NCBI GenBank assembly: GCA_009602725.1
Contig: WELB01000341.1
Location: 80,950 to 94,841 of the forward strand
DNA length: 13,892 nt
Origin: Spirogloea muscicola
Taxonomy: Eukaryota > Streptophyta > Zygnematophyceae > Spirogloeales > Spirogloeaceae
Reading direction: 5' to 3'
Under the pieces are notes generated by a model. That model saw only the letters and a list, made by a program, of their open reading frames with translations. It ran no database searches and had not been told where the DNA came from. This document shows positions 1-7,400 of the stretch, piece after piece. A program made the translations under genes and the position numbers. Each line of letters opens with the position of its first letter. Within the stretch, counting starts at the first letter, position 1.

Positions 1-238
1 GCCCACCTCCACCGCCGCGGCCTCCGCCGCCGCCACGGCCGCCGCCGCCGCCGCGCCCACCTCCACCACCACCAAGGCCACCACCACCACCACGTCCGCC
101 ACCACCACCGCGGCCTCCGCCACCACCGCGGCCACCGCCTTCACCGCGCCCGCCACCTTCGCCACCAAAGACACCGCCATCACCGCCATCACCACCACCG
201 CCCTTCCCGCCACCACCATCGCCATCACCGCCGCCCCC
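1..238 (-). CDS. Possible partial Arg/Gly-rich (RGG-like) coding segment
   Basis: On the minus strand, one frame is open from just after a TAG stop at 239-241 to the left edge, 79 codons. It is almost pure glycine with arginines spaced every six residues in several runs (R-GGGGG units), and near its start it has GGVFGG and GEGGGRG. Such spacing is seen in the glycine-arginine-rich domains of RNA-binding nucleolar proteins such as fibrillarin or GAR1, but no folded domain is visible here to name one. The 18-bp periodicity could equally come from a non-coding minisatellite. There is no in-frame ATG, so if real it is an internal exon piece. I give it low weight. Confidence 0.22.
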
Positions 239-340
239 CTACCCGCTATCACCATCTCCGCCACCCCCTATGCCGCCACCACCATCGCCATCACCGCCAC
301 CACCATCTCCGCCACCCCCTATGCCGCCACCCCCATCTTA
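1..340. repeat. GCC/ACC-rich low-complexity tract
   Basis: The tract is almost entirely built of CCN triplets (CCACCACCGCC type). It shifts from GCC-rich at the left to ACC/ATC-rich at the right. Near its right end a block containing CATCTCCGCCACCCCC recurs 51 bp apart (about 251 and 302). It runs off the left edge, so its full size is unknown. Both strands are open through most of it, and the possible reading frames are listed separately. Confidence 0.9.
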
Positions 341-472
341 GTTACTTCCGCCATTCTTACAGGTGTAGGACAACAATGCTCTGACATTCAATGGTCATTG
401 CCCGTTGGCGGTGCCTTACTCGTTCGTCTTACTCGGGCCTGGTCATGCACAGTACATAGCTGCAGCCAATGA
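2..472 (+). CDS. Open Ala/Thr-rich frame entering from the left edge
   Basis: Plus-strand frame 2 has no stop from the first base to a TGA at 470-472, 156 codons. The first 112 codons are Ala/Thr/Pro/Ile-rich and follow the triplet repeat. The last 40 leave the repeat and have mixed composition with four cysteines. A frame staying open past the repeat is mildly unusual. However, no domain, signal peptide or start codon is visible, and the opposite strand gives a competing Gly/Arg reading. I do not recognise a family. It could be a 3' exon or a chance open frame. Confidence 0.15.
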   Translation, partial: PTSTAAASAAATAAAAAAPTSTTTKATTTTTSATTTAASATTAATAFTAPATFATKDTAITAITTTALPATTIAITAAPLPAITISATPYAATTIAITATTISATPYAATPILVTSAILTGVGQQCSDIQWSLPVGGALLVRLTRAWSCTVHSCSQ

Positions 473-1650
473 CATGGAGCCTCTTGTAGAGATTGAGGAC
501 GGGTCTGTCCACGGGTCAGAGCAGCAGTGCCTTAGTACGTGCTCAGAGGCTCATCTTACTGCAATACTTTCTACTTTACTCATTGCTTGAGCTTGTGAGA
601 GGCCGCTGCCAACTGCCCCTTCTAGCAACGGCCGCCTGTGCAGCAGCTGCCTCCACAGCATCTCCTTAACACTCAAAGTCATAATACTAGTAGCACCACC
701 GGGCAGATCATCCTCTTGCCCCAGCATTTTGTATCACTTCAACAACCACGTCCTTTTAAGGTAGCACCTTGTCTGTGTTGATTACATGGGTAAGAAGGCT
801 TGATTGCTGGCTTGATTTACGAGATGCTGAGTGTCCGCTGCATGTTAAGTGCAAATAGGCACCCAAATGAGCCAGCCCGGTTGTAAAGCATCAATGCCCA
901 GTGCCAGAGCAGTGAAGGGTGATAGTTGCAGGCAGCCAACCGGTTCGAATGGCATGCCCGATGAGGACACTGGGCCCCACGCAGTTACCTCGAAAATTGG
1001 TGATCAGTGAATGCAAGCGCCCCTCCCTGTCGCAAGCTTAGACACCTCAAGTCTTACAGAATTATGCTGCACAGTAATGGACTACTGCAGTCTGCAAAAG
1101 ACATGTAGTTCCTCTCAGGACTCCGTCCATGCTGGTGGGCTGACAACGAGTCACCGCGCTCGTCTTGGAGAAGCGCATGCTCTCGACTCGTAGTGCTATG
1201 AATTCGCCAGCACAGATCACCAGTCTTTTCTTGGGCATGGGTCGCCAAGCCCGCTGCACTATAATGAAAGTCATGCCAGTGTCTTGTAAGATGGTTTCGA
1301 CTGGCAGAAGATGTCGATAAGAGTGTCCAGACTGAAGAATGACGTCAATAAACCACGTGATGACGGAGCGAAAACGGAACGACAAAGAAGTCATTCGTAG
1401 ATATAACAGGAGAAAAGTTGGAAGATCAAATGGGTATTTTCAGAAATCGTCTGAGTTGATCTTGTAGCTGGGACCCCCTCAGTGACAGTCCTGGCTCAGG
1501 ATGACAAGTTGGGTAAGTACGTGAGCAGTCCACACAGAGCAGACATGATGTGGAAAAGAATGATCACCATTGAAGTGACCGCTACTTATCAGTCCGCTTC
1601 GCAATTGAAAAGATGTGTGCTGCTATTTACTGAGTCTTTTGTGTCCAGTA
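473..1650. other. Mixed-composition stretch without a supported gene
   Basis: This stretch is lower in GC than the rest of the window. The longest frame with an ATG is a 110-codon minus-strand ORF at 1062-1394. It has no recognisable motif and no neighbours that support it. A TGTAA, which is the polyadenylation signal used by volvocine algae, occurs at about 880, but one 5-mer is no evidence of a gene. No RNA gene, clear splice structure or retroelement homology to the rest of the window was seen. Confidence 0.5.
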
Positions 1651-1651
1651 T

Positions 1652-1778
1652 CCAAGTCAACGAGACCCCCCGAAGGGTATTCCTATCTAAATGGCTCGCA
1701 CCAAAAAGACCCTCCAAAGAGCGGCCCTATATATGCAACCCAAACCAAAGGGACACTCCCGAAGAGCGGCCCTAACTA
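1652..1778 (+). repeat. Three degenerate ~33-bp direct repeat units
   Basis: Units start near 1652, 1701 and 1745, with spacings of about 49 and 44 bp. The last two share CCAAA, then a variable GGGACACTCC-like stretch, then AGAGCGGCCCTA. The first unit shares only GAGACCCCCCGAAGGG with the others and is more diverged. The repeat lies in otherwise unremarkable sequence. Confidence 0.5.
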
Positions 1779-2030
1779 CTGGGCAGATGGTGCAATGCAA
1801 GCATACAAGTCGACCTTGCAATGCGAGCAATATGCAAGAGCATACACACAAGCAAACATGCCGTACCTTGTACACAGATGATTATTGTGCAAGATTAGTG
1901 AATGCAAGCAATTTGTGATACTACTAGGCCTTAATTCACAGCCTTGACTGATGCGATCTGAGTATTAGTGCTCAAATCAGTGTGAAGCTTGCAATACGCA
2001 GCCTAATATTCAAGGCTGCTCACCACAAAG
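1779..2030. other. GCAAGCA-rich spacer
   Basis: Short words such as GCAAGCA, GCAATGC and ATGCAAG recur loosely between about 1790 and 1910. They look like decayed simple sequence. No coding or RNA feature is supported. Confidence 0.35.
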
Positions 2031-2474
2031 TCACCACGCTTTCTCGCAGTCGCAAGCGGGTCCGAGCGAAGTTTCACTAGCTGCTGCAGCTCCTGCATGT
2101 CGTGCGTGGGCCATGGCCCTTGTAGTTGCTCCGCTGTTGTTGTAGTCCTCATTTTGATCAGCGGTCGCCTCGACCGGTCGCCTCAATCTCGATTTGGAAG
2201 GAAGTTCCTCGGGTCGAATCATACTTTTTAAACTGAAGGACTCAGCCGCAGTGATCCACGTGTCAAGCCAGGTCAATGTCCTAGTAAGGTTGACACAAAT
2301 AGGGCCATCGACGTGAATTTGCACGACAGCCCTCACTGCGCTACACGCCGTCAAGTTAGACCTCCCAGCAACAGTCCATCGACCACAACAGCTGGGGCCC
2401 GGAGGCCGGAAGCGCGCTATCGGCGACGCCTCCCACCCTCGTCGCTGGTCGCTCACAGCCCAGCGCGCAGCCAC
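2031..2474 (-). CDS. Unrecognised 147-codon open frame
   Basis: This is an open frame on the minus strand, directly downstream (in minus orientation) of the 3' tail of retroelement copy D. The predicted protein is Ala/Arg-rich with scattered Trp and Cys, including CDCEKAW at the very end. I see no transmembrane stretch, catalytic motif or repeat, and no similarity to the retroelement copies elsewhere in the window. An alternative frame of similar length overlaps it (2356-2673), so chance openness in GC-rich DNA is a reasonable explanation. Function is unknown and I cannot support one. Confidence 0.12.
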   Translation of the reverse strand: MAARWAVSDQRRGWEASPIARFRPPGPSCCGRWTVAGRSNLTACSAVRAVVQIHVDGPICVNLTRTLTWLDTWITAAESFSLKSMIRPEELPSKSRLRRPVEATADQNEDYNNSGATTRAMAHARHAGAAAASETSLGPACDCEKAW

Positions 2475-2565
2475 AGGGAGCGTTACTGGTGGTAACAGGG
2501 CCTAGCGCCGCAGTTGGCAGCGGGAGGTCACTCGCAGCGCCGCGTCTCACAGCTGCCAAATGGAA

Positions 2566-2724
2566 GCTTTGCCAAAAGGGGGCAATGGCTGTGAAAGAAG
2601 TGGCTCTCCCCATGGGGGCAAGGGCTGTGAAAAGCCAGCCCGAAAAGAATTGACAAAGGTTCGAAGGGGCCAAATGACGGAGGGGCCTAAAGCTCTATGG
2701 CAGAACGGGTGGAGGATGGACCAC
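2566..2724 (-). repeat. 3' tail module #1 (copy D), hairpin and local duplication
   Basis: This is the sequence after the copy D stop codon. Read on the minus strand it carries TTAGGCCCCTCCGTC, CCCCTTCGAACCTTTG, then the hairpin GGGCTG-gcttttca-CAGCCC, then TTGCCCCCAT and GAGAGCCACTTCT. Copy F (10772-10910) has nearly the same order. At 2579-2650 (plus strand) a GGGGGCAAGGGCTGTGAAA word occurs twice about 36 bp apart, a small tandem duplication at the element's 3' end. Confidence 0.8.
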
Positions 2725-3452
2725 TTAGTAGCTACGAGTGAGGAGCCTCAAATCTGACGGACTAGCTGCCGGAAAACTATCCCCCTGGCGAAAGCCAGAG
2801 GCTGCAGCGAGAGCCCGGCCAGCACGCAGATGCAAGGCGTGTGCCATGGACCGCTGAAGGGAGACTGACAAACGCATGCGATAGACTTGGGCCCATGAGC
2901 CAGCGGCGTTTAAGTCAGCTGGCTCACCTCGCCTTCGGGACACAGCGGGCCGCGCAAGCTTGGCCAGCAGGTCGAGCCGCTGGGACCCAAGAGCCCCGTG
3001 TACATTCATGGCCAGGGGTACGAACTCGTCCCCAGCCAGGTGATCAGCGTGTTTGGCCGCCTGCAGCGAGCAGCTTTCGCCGCAGCGTGGCCAGCTCGCG
3101 AGGCAGAAAGCCCCGGAGTGGAGCTGTCGACCACATCCGTGGTGACCACATCAGCAATGATGCGCGCGCCGCCTCCCGGCGTGGACGCCACCAAGTCGAC
3201 GCGGCGCGTGTGGAGTCCGTCGACCCTCTGGAGGATTGGCATGACAGAAGTGTTCTCCATCGCCACCGTGTCTCCGGCCTCCTGGAAGATGCCGAACATT
3301 GCATGCCGGAGGAGGTCGTGAGCAGCTGTACGTCCACCTCCAGTGGCGCAGCGGAAGACATGCCTCGCCAGCTCCGCCGGGTCCGCCGAGCGATCCCCGC
3401 ACTCACACTGCAGCACGCCTAGCAGACAGGGAAGGGGAGACCCAACAGGCAA
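2725..3452 (-). pseudogene. Copy D C-terminal zinc motif and nuclease-like domain
   Basis: The minus strand from 3452 gives QCECG, then H and RC: Cys-x-Cys-x12-His-x3-Cys at 3348-3407. There follow HDLLRHAMFG, SVMPI and RRVDLVAS, then IIADVVTTD. The pair of Asp residues (VDLV, then ADVV about 15 residues on) resembles the PD..D core of restriction-like endonucleases that nick the target in R2/NeSL elements; this is inference from spacing. The frame is lost near 3100 and resumes from about 3009 as GALGSQRLDLLAKLA, RRRGEPADLNAAGSWAQVY, HALHLRAGRALAAASG and SDLRLLTRSY, with a TAA stop at 2725-2727. Copies E and F share this C-terminus closely, which fixes the frame and the end. Confidence 0.7.
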
Positions 3453-3494
3453 TGGGTTGCCATGCGAAAGAGTTCATCCGGCATCCTGAGGGCA

Positions 3495-4700
3495 TCATAC
3501 AGGGGGAGCGCGGAGAGCCAGGCTGCCGCACCACGGGAGGCGGCCGACCGCAGCCGAGCATGGCCGCGCACGTCTGTCTGTCGGAGGGAGGAGTCGCAGC
3601 GTGGCCGTGAAGGCCGCCTTGTCGACCTCCGCCAAGTAACGCGCCTGCGCTCGCGAGTCGGTGAAATGGGCCAGGTGCGCAAACGGGACCACGCTCTCCA
3701 CGAGGGCTGGGTGCTCCACGAGTAACTCGTGTTGAGCGGAGCGGAGCGCCACCTGAAAAGGCAACGAGCCGGTCGTCACCTCCGCCACCGGCTGCTGCAG
3801 CATGGGCCGCCCATCCTGGACGAAGCGCTGGGCCACCGACGTGGCGACCTGAGCCCAGCTGCCGAGGTACGCTGGCCTGCAGATGCGAGCAAGCGAGCGG
3901 CAACCGAGGCCGCCGTGGCTGAGGGGAAGAGCAGCCTGGTGCACAGCAGCTGTCGAGTCAAGGAAGCCCGAGTGTCGGATGAGGGCCGCCACGCCCTCCA
4001 TGACGCCGGTGTCGAACATCGCGTAGGCCTCCAGCACCGCGGGACAGGGAGGTGTAGCACGCGCAAGGTAGTGGGGCCGCTGGACGATGCTTCTGGTGAG
4101 CATGGCACCAGGGCCAGCTGCATATCCTGCAGCTCTGGGAGGCGGGCAGCCGGTCGAAGGTGCTCCTGGAGCCGGGCGCGCAGCTGCGCGTCCACAAAGG
4201 ATGGCCTGCCGAGGGGGACCCCCAGGATGGTGAGGCCTCCCGGAGGAGTCTGGCATCCGGTGGGCAGAGGCACGGGGGCAGGCAGGTCGCGAGGCAACCA
4301 CGTGACGCACTTCTCGGCCCGAATGATCAAGCCGAGGGCGGCCAGCTGCTGCTGGAGGGTGGCGGTGGCTGGGCAGCACATCCCCTGGGCTGCCGACCAG
4401 TGTGGTGTCCTCGGCGTAGGTCGGCAGGAGGACGCTGGGTTGCGCCGCGAGCATGCCAGAGGGGCCGCCTGCGGCTGCTCTGCGGCTGCTCTGGAGTACC
4501 CTGCGGAGGGTTGCGGCGTCGAGGGCCACCGCCTCTGGCGGCTCGAAGGAAGGCAGCCAGGGGGGGGAGAGGGCGCGGGCTTGGGGATGGAGGGCTTCCA
4601 GGGCACGTCTGGTTGTCGAGGACGGCAGCGCCAGCGAGGAGTCATCAAGTGCTTACACAGCCCGCAAGAGCTCGCCGGCATGCCCAAACCGGAGGGCACG
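3495..4700 (-). pseudogene. Copy D reverse transcriptase, core deleted
   Basis: At about 4455-4650 the minus strand reads a typical RT entry region ending in GPSG (4455-4466). Only 12 codons later comes YAED (4407-4418), the polymerase catalytic box, usually YADD, followed by TTLVGS. In intact non-LTR RTs these motifs are far more than 100 residues apart, so the segment with the first catalytic Asp is missing. After the YAED box a frameshift leads to LQQQLAALGLIIRAEKC and GLTILGVPLG (RT palm/thumb). A second shift leads to LPLSHGGLG, the thumb motif common to non-LTR RTs, and on to FAHLAHFTDSRAQ, which aligns with copy E. Polymerase activity is impossible from this copy. Confidence 0.75.
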
Positions 4701-4726
4701 CTCAATGGCCGCTGCTCTGTCGGACG

Positions 4727-5540
4727 TCAACTCCCCGCACTAGGTGTGGCGGCTGGCGGCGGCCGCAGCCACTGCGGCGTCTTGTCGAGCCAGGAGCTCC
4801 TCCCATTCCTGAAGAGGTGGATGCTTGTCAGCAGGGGCAGGCGGCCCTGGCTGCGGGTCTGATGCTGCACCCTGCCCAGCAGCAGGCGGGGGAAGAGGAT
4901 GAAGGTTGTCCAGGCGGCCTGGTCGCTATGGTCCGCTGCAATGCGTTGCATGACCGGGCGGAGGGCGCGGCGGAGGTCTGGGCGTGCCCAGCAGGGAACG
5001 TGGCGGACGAGGGGGAGCGACGCCTGCCTGAGGACTGCAGGTAGGTCGAGGTCCACGGCCCACTGCCAGTGATGGCGGCTCGGTTGTGCTGGGCTTGGAT
5101 GGACAGTCCTCCCGTGGTCGCCATGGCGAGTGCAGGCGGCCGCTGCACGCCGCGCCTGCCCTGCTCGATTGTCGCGACGGGCGCAGGCGAGCTCATGCTG
5201 AGCCAAGCTATGGGGGTTGTGGCAGGGGCGCTGGCAATAGGCACAGCAGAGGCCCAGGCGAGCTGGGCGGGTGTGAGAGGAGGGGGAGGCATCGGCTGTA
5301 GCGGAGGAGAGGAAGGTGGCGGCTGCGAGAGGGGGGGCGGAGGTGGCGGGGGTGGTGGCGACAGTGCTGGCGGCGGTGGCGGCAGCAAGAAGGTGGCGGG
5401 AGTGACGAGGGGGGGGATGACACGGGCGGCGGAGAGGGAGTCGTTGGCAGCGGTGATGACAGGGGAGGCTGCGGCGGCAGAGAAGGTGGGGTTGGTGAAG
5501 GCGACGGCGTGGATGTGGATAGGGTTAGGGTTTCAGGAAT
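4727..5540 (-). pseudogene. Copy D proline-rich linker and pre-RT region, frameshifted
   Basis: From about 5540 the minus strand reads an Ala-rich stretch and then a run of prolines (residues such as SPPPPPPPPPLSQPPPSS). At about 5100-5160 the sensible reading moves to another frame. That frame gives a leucine/arginine-rich region (WAVDLDLPAVLRQ, then PDLRRALRPVMQRI, then FILFPRLLLGR), typical of the helical stretch between zinc finger and RT in algal elements of this type. The two frames overlap from 4828 to 5206, so at least one indel separates them. No catalytic residue lies here. The switch of frame with good composition on both sides argues for decay rather than an intron. Confidence 0.5.
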
Positions 5541-5596
5541 AGGGGGTTTAGAGTTTAGGGTTTAGGGTTGAGGATTGATAGGCTTTCGGGTTTAGG
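5519..5596 (+). repeat. Short TTTAGGG-type telomere-like tract
   Basis: The plus strand reads TAGGGTTAGGGTTTCAGG, then GTTTAGAGTTTAGGGTTTAGGG, then further degenerate TTTAGG words. TTTAGGG is the plant-type telomere repeat and is used by several green algae. Only about four near-perfect units are present, so this is an interstitial remnant. It lies between the zinc-finger part and the proline-rich part of copy D. Confidence 0.6.
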
Positions 5597-5668
5597 AGAC
5601 GGGGCGGCAGGCGGGTCGCTGCGGCCGCTGTCGCGGAAGGCGCACACAGAGGAGAACCAGGATCAGGA

Positions 5669-6193
5669 TCACGCCCAGGGGACATGGTGCCCTGCGGAGA
5701 GAGCGGGTCCCTCCACATCTCCAGGGCCGAGCTGATAGAGCGGGTGCCAGTCGCGTCTCACGGGCGGGATGCGATGCGGGGTGCTGCTCTGTGATATGCT
5801 CCGGGTGTGATGCTGCCCACGACAGGAGCGATGGGGCCGCAAGCCGCGGCGACCGCAGCGGGCGCCGTGCCGGCCTCGCGGGTAGGAGCACGCGTGTGTG
5901 GCGAGACCGTGGGGGCGCGTGAAGTGCCGCGGACACCGTGGGCACGGCACAAGCTCGGGCTGCGCTGGCGGGGGTGACGGCGGCGGAGGAGAATGGGGGG
6001 GAGGANGAGGAGGGTGGGCGGCGGCGACGAACGGGAGGCTGGGCACGGCACTGGCGAGGGCGGCGGCGGCGGGCGGCGTGCCGGCGGCGGGAGCTGCGGC
6101 GGCCGCGGGCGCAGGAGCGCGGGGTTCGGAAGCAGGCGCGGGTGCGGGCGCGGGGGCCGGGTCGGGAGGGGGCCGGCTCGCCGCGAGCGCCAT
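5669..6193 (-). pseudogene. Copy D N-terminal segment with zinc finger
   Basis: The frame opens with an ATG at 6193 and gives about 174 codons. Residues 1-80 are a run of Ala and Pro, including a PPPHSPPPP-type stretch. Residues 84-102 are the finger CPRCPRHFTRPHGLATHAC: Cys-x2-Cys, a Phe four residues on, then Gly-Leu before the His, and a closing Cys. The F....GL..H spacing matches the C2H2-type fingers at the N-terminus of R2/NeSL-like elements, where they bind target DNA; that role is inferred here. One base within the frame is an undetermined N (6006), giving an unknown residue. The frame runs past the finger into sequence without clear similarity before stopping at 5669. Confidence 0.6.
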
Positions 6194-6235
6194 GGCGGAG
6201 GAATGGAGTGTGTAGTAGGAGATGGATGGCCTGTG

Positions 6236-6267
6236 TGTTGCTAGCCCCTCTTTTTCTATGGGCGAGC
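6236..6267 (+). repeat. 3' tail module end fragment (#12)
   Basis: CTAGCCCCTCTTTTTCTATGGGCGAGCCAC resembles the distal part of the tail after copy E (AGCCACTCTTCTCTATGGGCGAGCAC at about 9593-9617). Only the last ~30 bp remain. Copy A begins immediately after it. Confidence 0.45.
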
Positions 6268-6900
6268 CACTGGGGATATCCCACTGGACCAGAAGTGGTG
6301 GGCATCCACAACCTCCTTCGCGATGCCCTGGCGGGCTTGATGCGCGACGCCGGCTACCGTGCGGTCGTGGAAGTCAACAACCTTATGCCTATCACCACGG
6401 ACGCCCAGGGACGTCATCATCGCCGCACACTTGACATTGTGGGCGTGCAAGCTGGTGGAGGACCACGGGCCGTGGTCGACTTTGTTCTTACGGAGGCGTA
6501 TAAAGGTCCAGCATCGACACACATCGCTGGTCACGCAGTGGGCGGTGCAGAACAAAGAAAGATGCAGCGCTACTCCGACTACCCCCGATGCGATCAGCTC
6601 CTGCCAGCGGCAATCGATATCTTTGGCTGTCTGGGTCCTCCTTTCCACACCCTCCTTCAAAACATTGCCAATCTAGGCTACACACGAAGTGCAGATGTGT
6701 TTCCGGCTGAGATGGGCTTGCCAGCTGCATATCTGTTGTTCTTGCGATGTCGAGTTTCAGCCTGTTTGCAGCGTGCTCAGGCTAATGCTTTGCACCAGAA
6801 AGCTGGGCGAGCTCTAGTTGGTGGCAGAAGGGCTTCGTATCTGACATCTAGTATTCATGCATCGATTAGCGACCTTTATGTTTTGACCTGTGGTTACTGA
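6268..6900 (+). pseudogene. Copy A: 5'-truncated C-terminal domain, SDLYVL family
   Basis: An uninterrupted plus-strand frame of about 210 codons, which is the best-preserved coding piece in the window. It begins at YPTGPEVVG, directly after where the last Cys of the CxC..H..C motif should be. Copy A' still has that Cys (RCPTGPEVVG). It continues LLRDALAGLMRDAGY, RRTLDIVGVQ, RAVVDFVLTEAYKG, STHIAGHAVGGAEQRK, and ends SISDLYVLTCGY with a TGA at 6898-6900. The LDIV..VVDF spacing matches VDLV..ADVV in copy D and suggests the same restriction-like nuclease fold. Sequence similarity to family D is low overall, so this is a second family. The frame stays open to 5938 upstream, but that part is antisense to copy D and is not part of this protein. 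Confidence 0.7.
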
Positions 6901-7017
6901 GCGGGTCAATCTGCTGTAGGTTATGTAGATCTTTAGATGTGCTTGCCTTTGTACTTGGCCATTGGCCTACGTTTGTTTCAAATACACGAAAATTTCCTTG
7001 TGTGACCAAGTACAAAG
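6901..7017 (+). repeat. Copy A 3' tail with long-loop hairpin
   Basis: After the stop come GCGGGTCA and TGTGCTTG. These are followed by an inverted repeat: CCTTTGTACTTGG at about 6948 pairs with CCAAGTACAAAGG ending at 7018, around a loop of about 45 nt (ATTGGCCTACGTTTG at its start). The same arms and loop recur at 7173-7246. The tail differs entirely from the GGGCTGGC tail of the other family. Confidence 0.65.
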
Positions 7018-7187
7018 GCATCAGAGAGCTGGTCGAGCCTTGGCTGGCGGTAGAAGAGCTTGTCGATTGCCGTCCAGTATCCGGGCATCAGTTAGCGACC
7101 TCTATGTGCTGACTCGTGGTTACTGAGCGGGTCAGCTTAGCAGCAGGTGATGTGCCTTTGTCAATGTGCTTGCCTTTGTACTTGGCC
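7018..7187 (+). pseudogene. Copy B: short 5'-truncated SDLYVL-family end
   Basis: It begins abruptly at GCATCAGAGAGC, directly after the tail of copy A, and reads HQRAGRALAGGRRACRLP then SVSDLYVLTRGY, with a TGA at 7124-7126. Its 3' tail follows to 7187 and includes AGCAGCAGGTGATGTGC and CCTTTGTACTTGGCC. Only the last 36 residues of the protein are present, which is typical of severe 5' truncation. The whole of this stretch forms the left arm of the 7018-7400 inverted repeat. Confidence 0.7.
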
Positions 7188-7400
7188 ATTGGCCTACGTT
7201 TGTTTCAAATACACGAAATTTCCTTTGTGTGGCCAAGTACAAAGGTAAGCACATTGACAAATGCACACCACCTGCTGCAAAGCTGACCCGCTCAGTAACC
7301 ACGAGTCAGCACATAGAGGTCGCTAAGTGATGCCCGGATACCGGACGGCAATCGACAAGCTCTTCTACCGCCAGCTAAGGCTCGACCAGCTCTCTGATGC
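7018..7400. repeat. 383-bp inverted repeat with 170-bp arms
   Basis: The left arm 7018-7187 (copy B) and the right arm 7231-7400 (end of copy A') are near-perfect reverse complements of equal length, separated by 43 bp. The outer ends are GCATCAGAGAGC and GCTCTCTGATGC; the inner ends are TTGGCC and GGCCAA. I see a few mismatches but essentially no length change, so the duplicate pair is probably young. Transcription through it would give a long hairpin RNA. Confidence 0.85.

Larger units (their letters stand above)
2566..6193 (-). mobile_element. Copy D: degenerate RLE-type non-LTR retrotransposon
   Basis: This is the longest element in the window, about 3.6 kb, read on the minus strand. Parts in order from its 5' end: an Ala/Pro-rich N-terminus with a zinc finger (5888-5944), a proline-rich linker (about 4900-5540), reverse transcriptase pieces (about 3495-4700), a CxC..H..C motif (3348-3407), a nuclease-like region (about 3006-3350), a conserved C-terminus ending SDLRLLTRSY (stop 2725-2727), and a 3' tail with hairpin. 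A single finger, one RT and a C-terminal nuclease with no apurinic endonuclease seen fits R2/NeSL/Utopia-type elements, which reverse-transcribe their RNA at a nicked target. Several frameshifts and a large RT deletion make it non-functional. A telomere-like tract at 5519-5596 interrupts the 5' half, so the two halves may not have belonged to one insertion. Confidence 0.8.

Noticed and set aside
936-955. GGTTCGAAT words at about 940 and GGTCGAAT at about 2213, like a tRNA T-loop.
   Set aside because: No 5-bp stem flanks either loop, and no anticodon or acceptor arm can be drawn at the right distance.
1691-1918. An open frame starting MARTKKT, like the histone H3 N-terminus (MARTKQT).
   Set aside because: Similarity ends after seven residues. 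Nothing of the H3 body follows, and the frame lies over a small direct repeat, so it is a coincidence.
3729-5044. Long plus-strand open frames (377 and 294 codons).
   Set aside because: They are antisense to the RT and linker of copy D. Their composition is Arg/Gly/Ala without motifs, as expected from GC-rich shadow frames.
5069-5542. A plus-strand glycine-rich open frame of 157 codons.
   Set aside because: It is the complement of the proline-rich linker of copy D; glycine runs are simply the antisense of proline codons.
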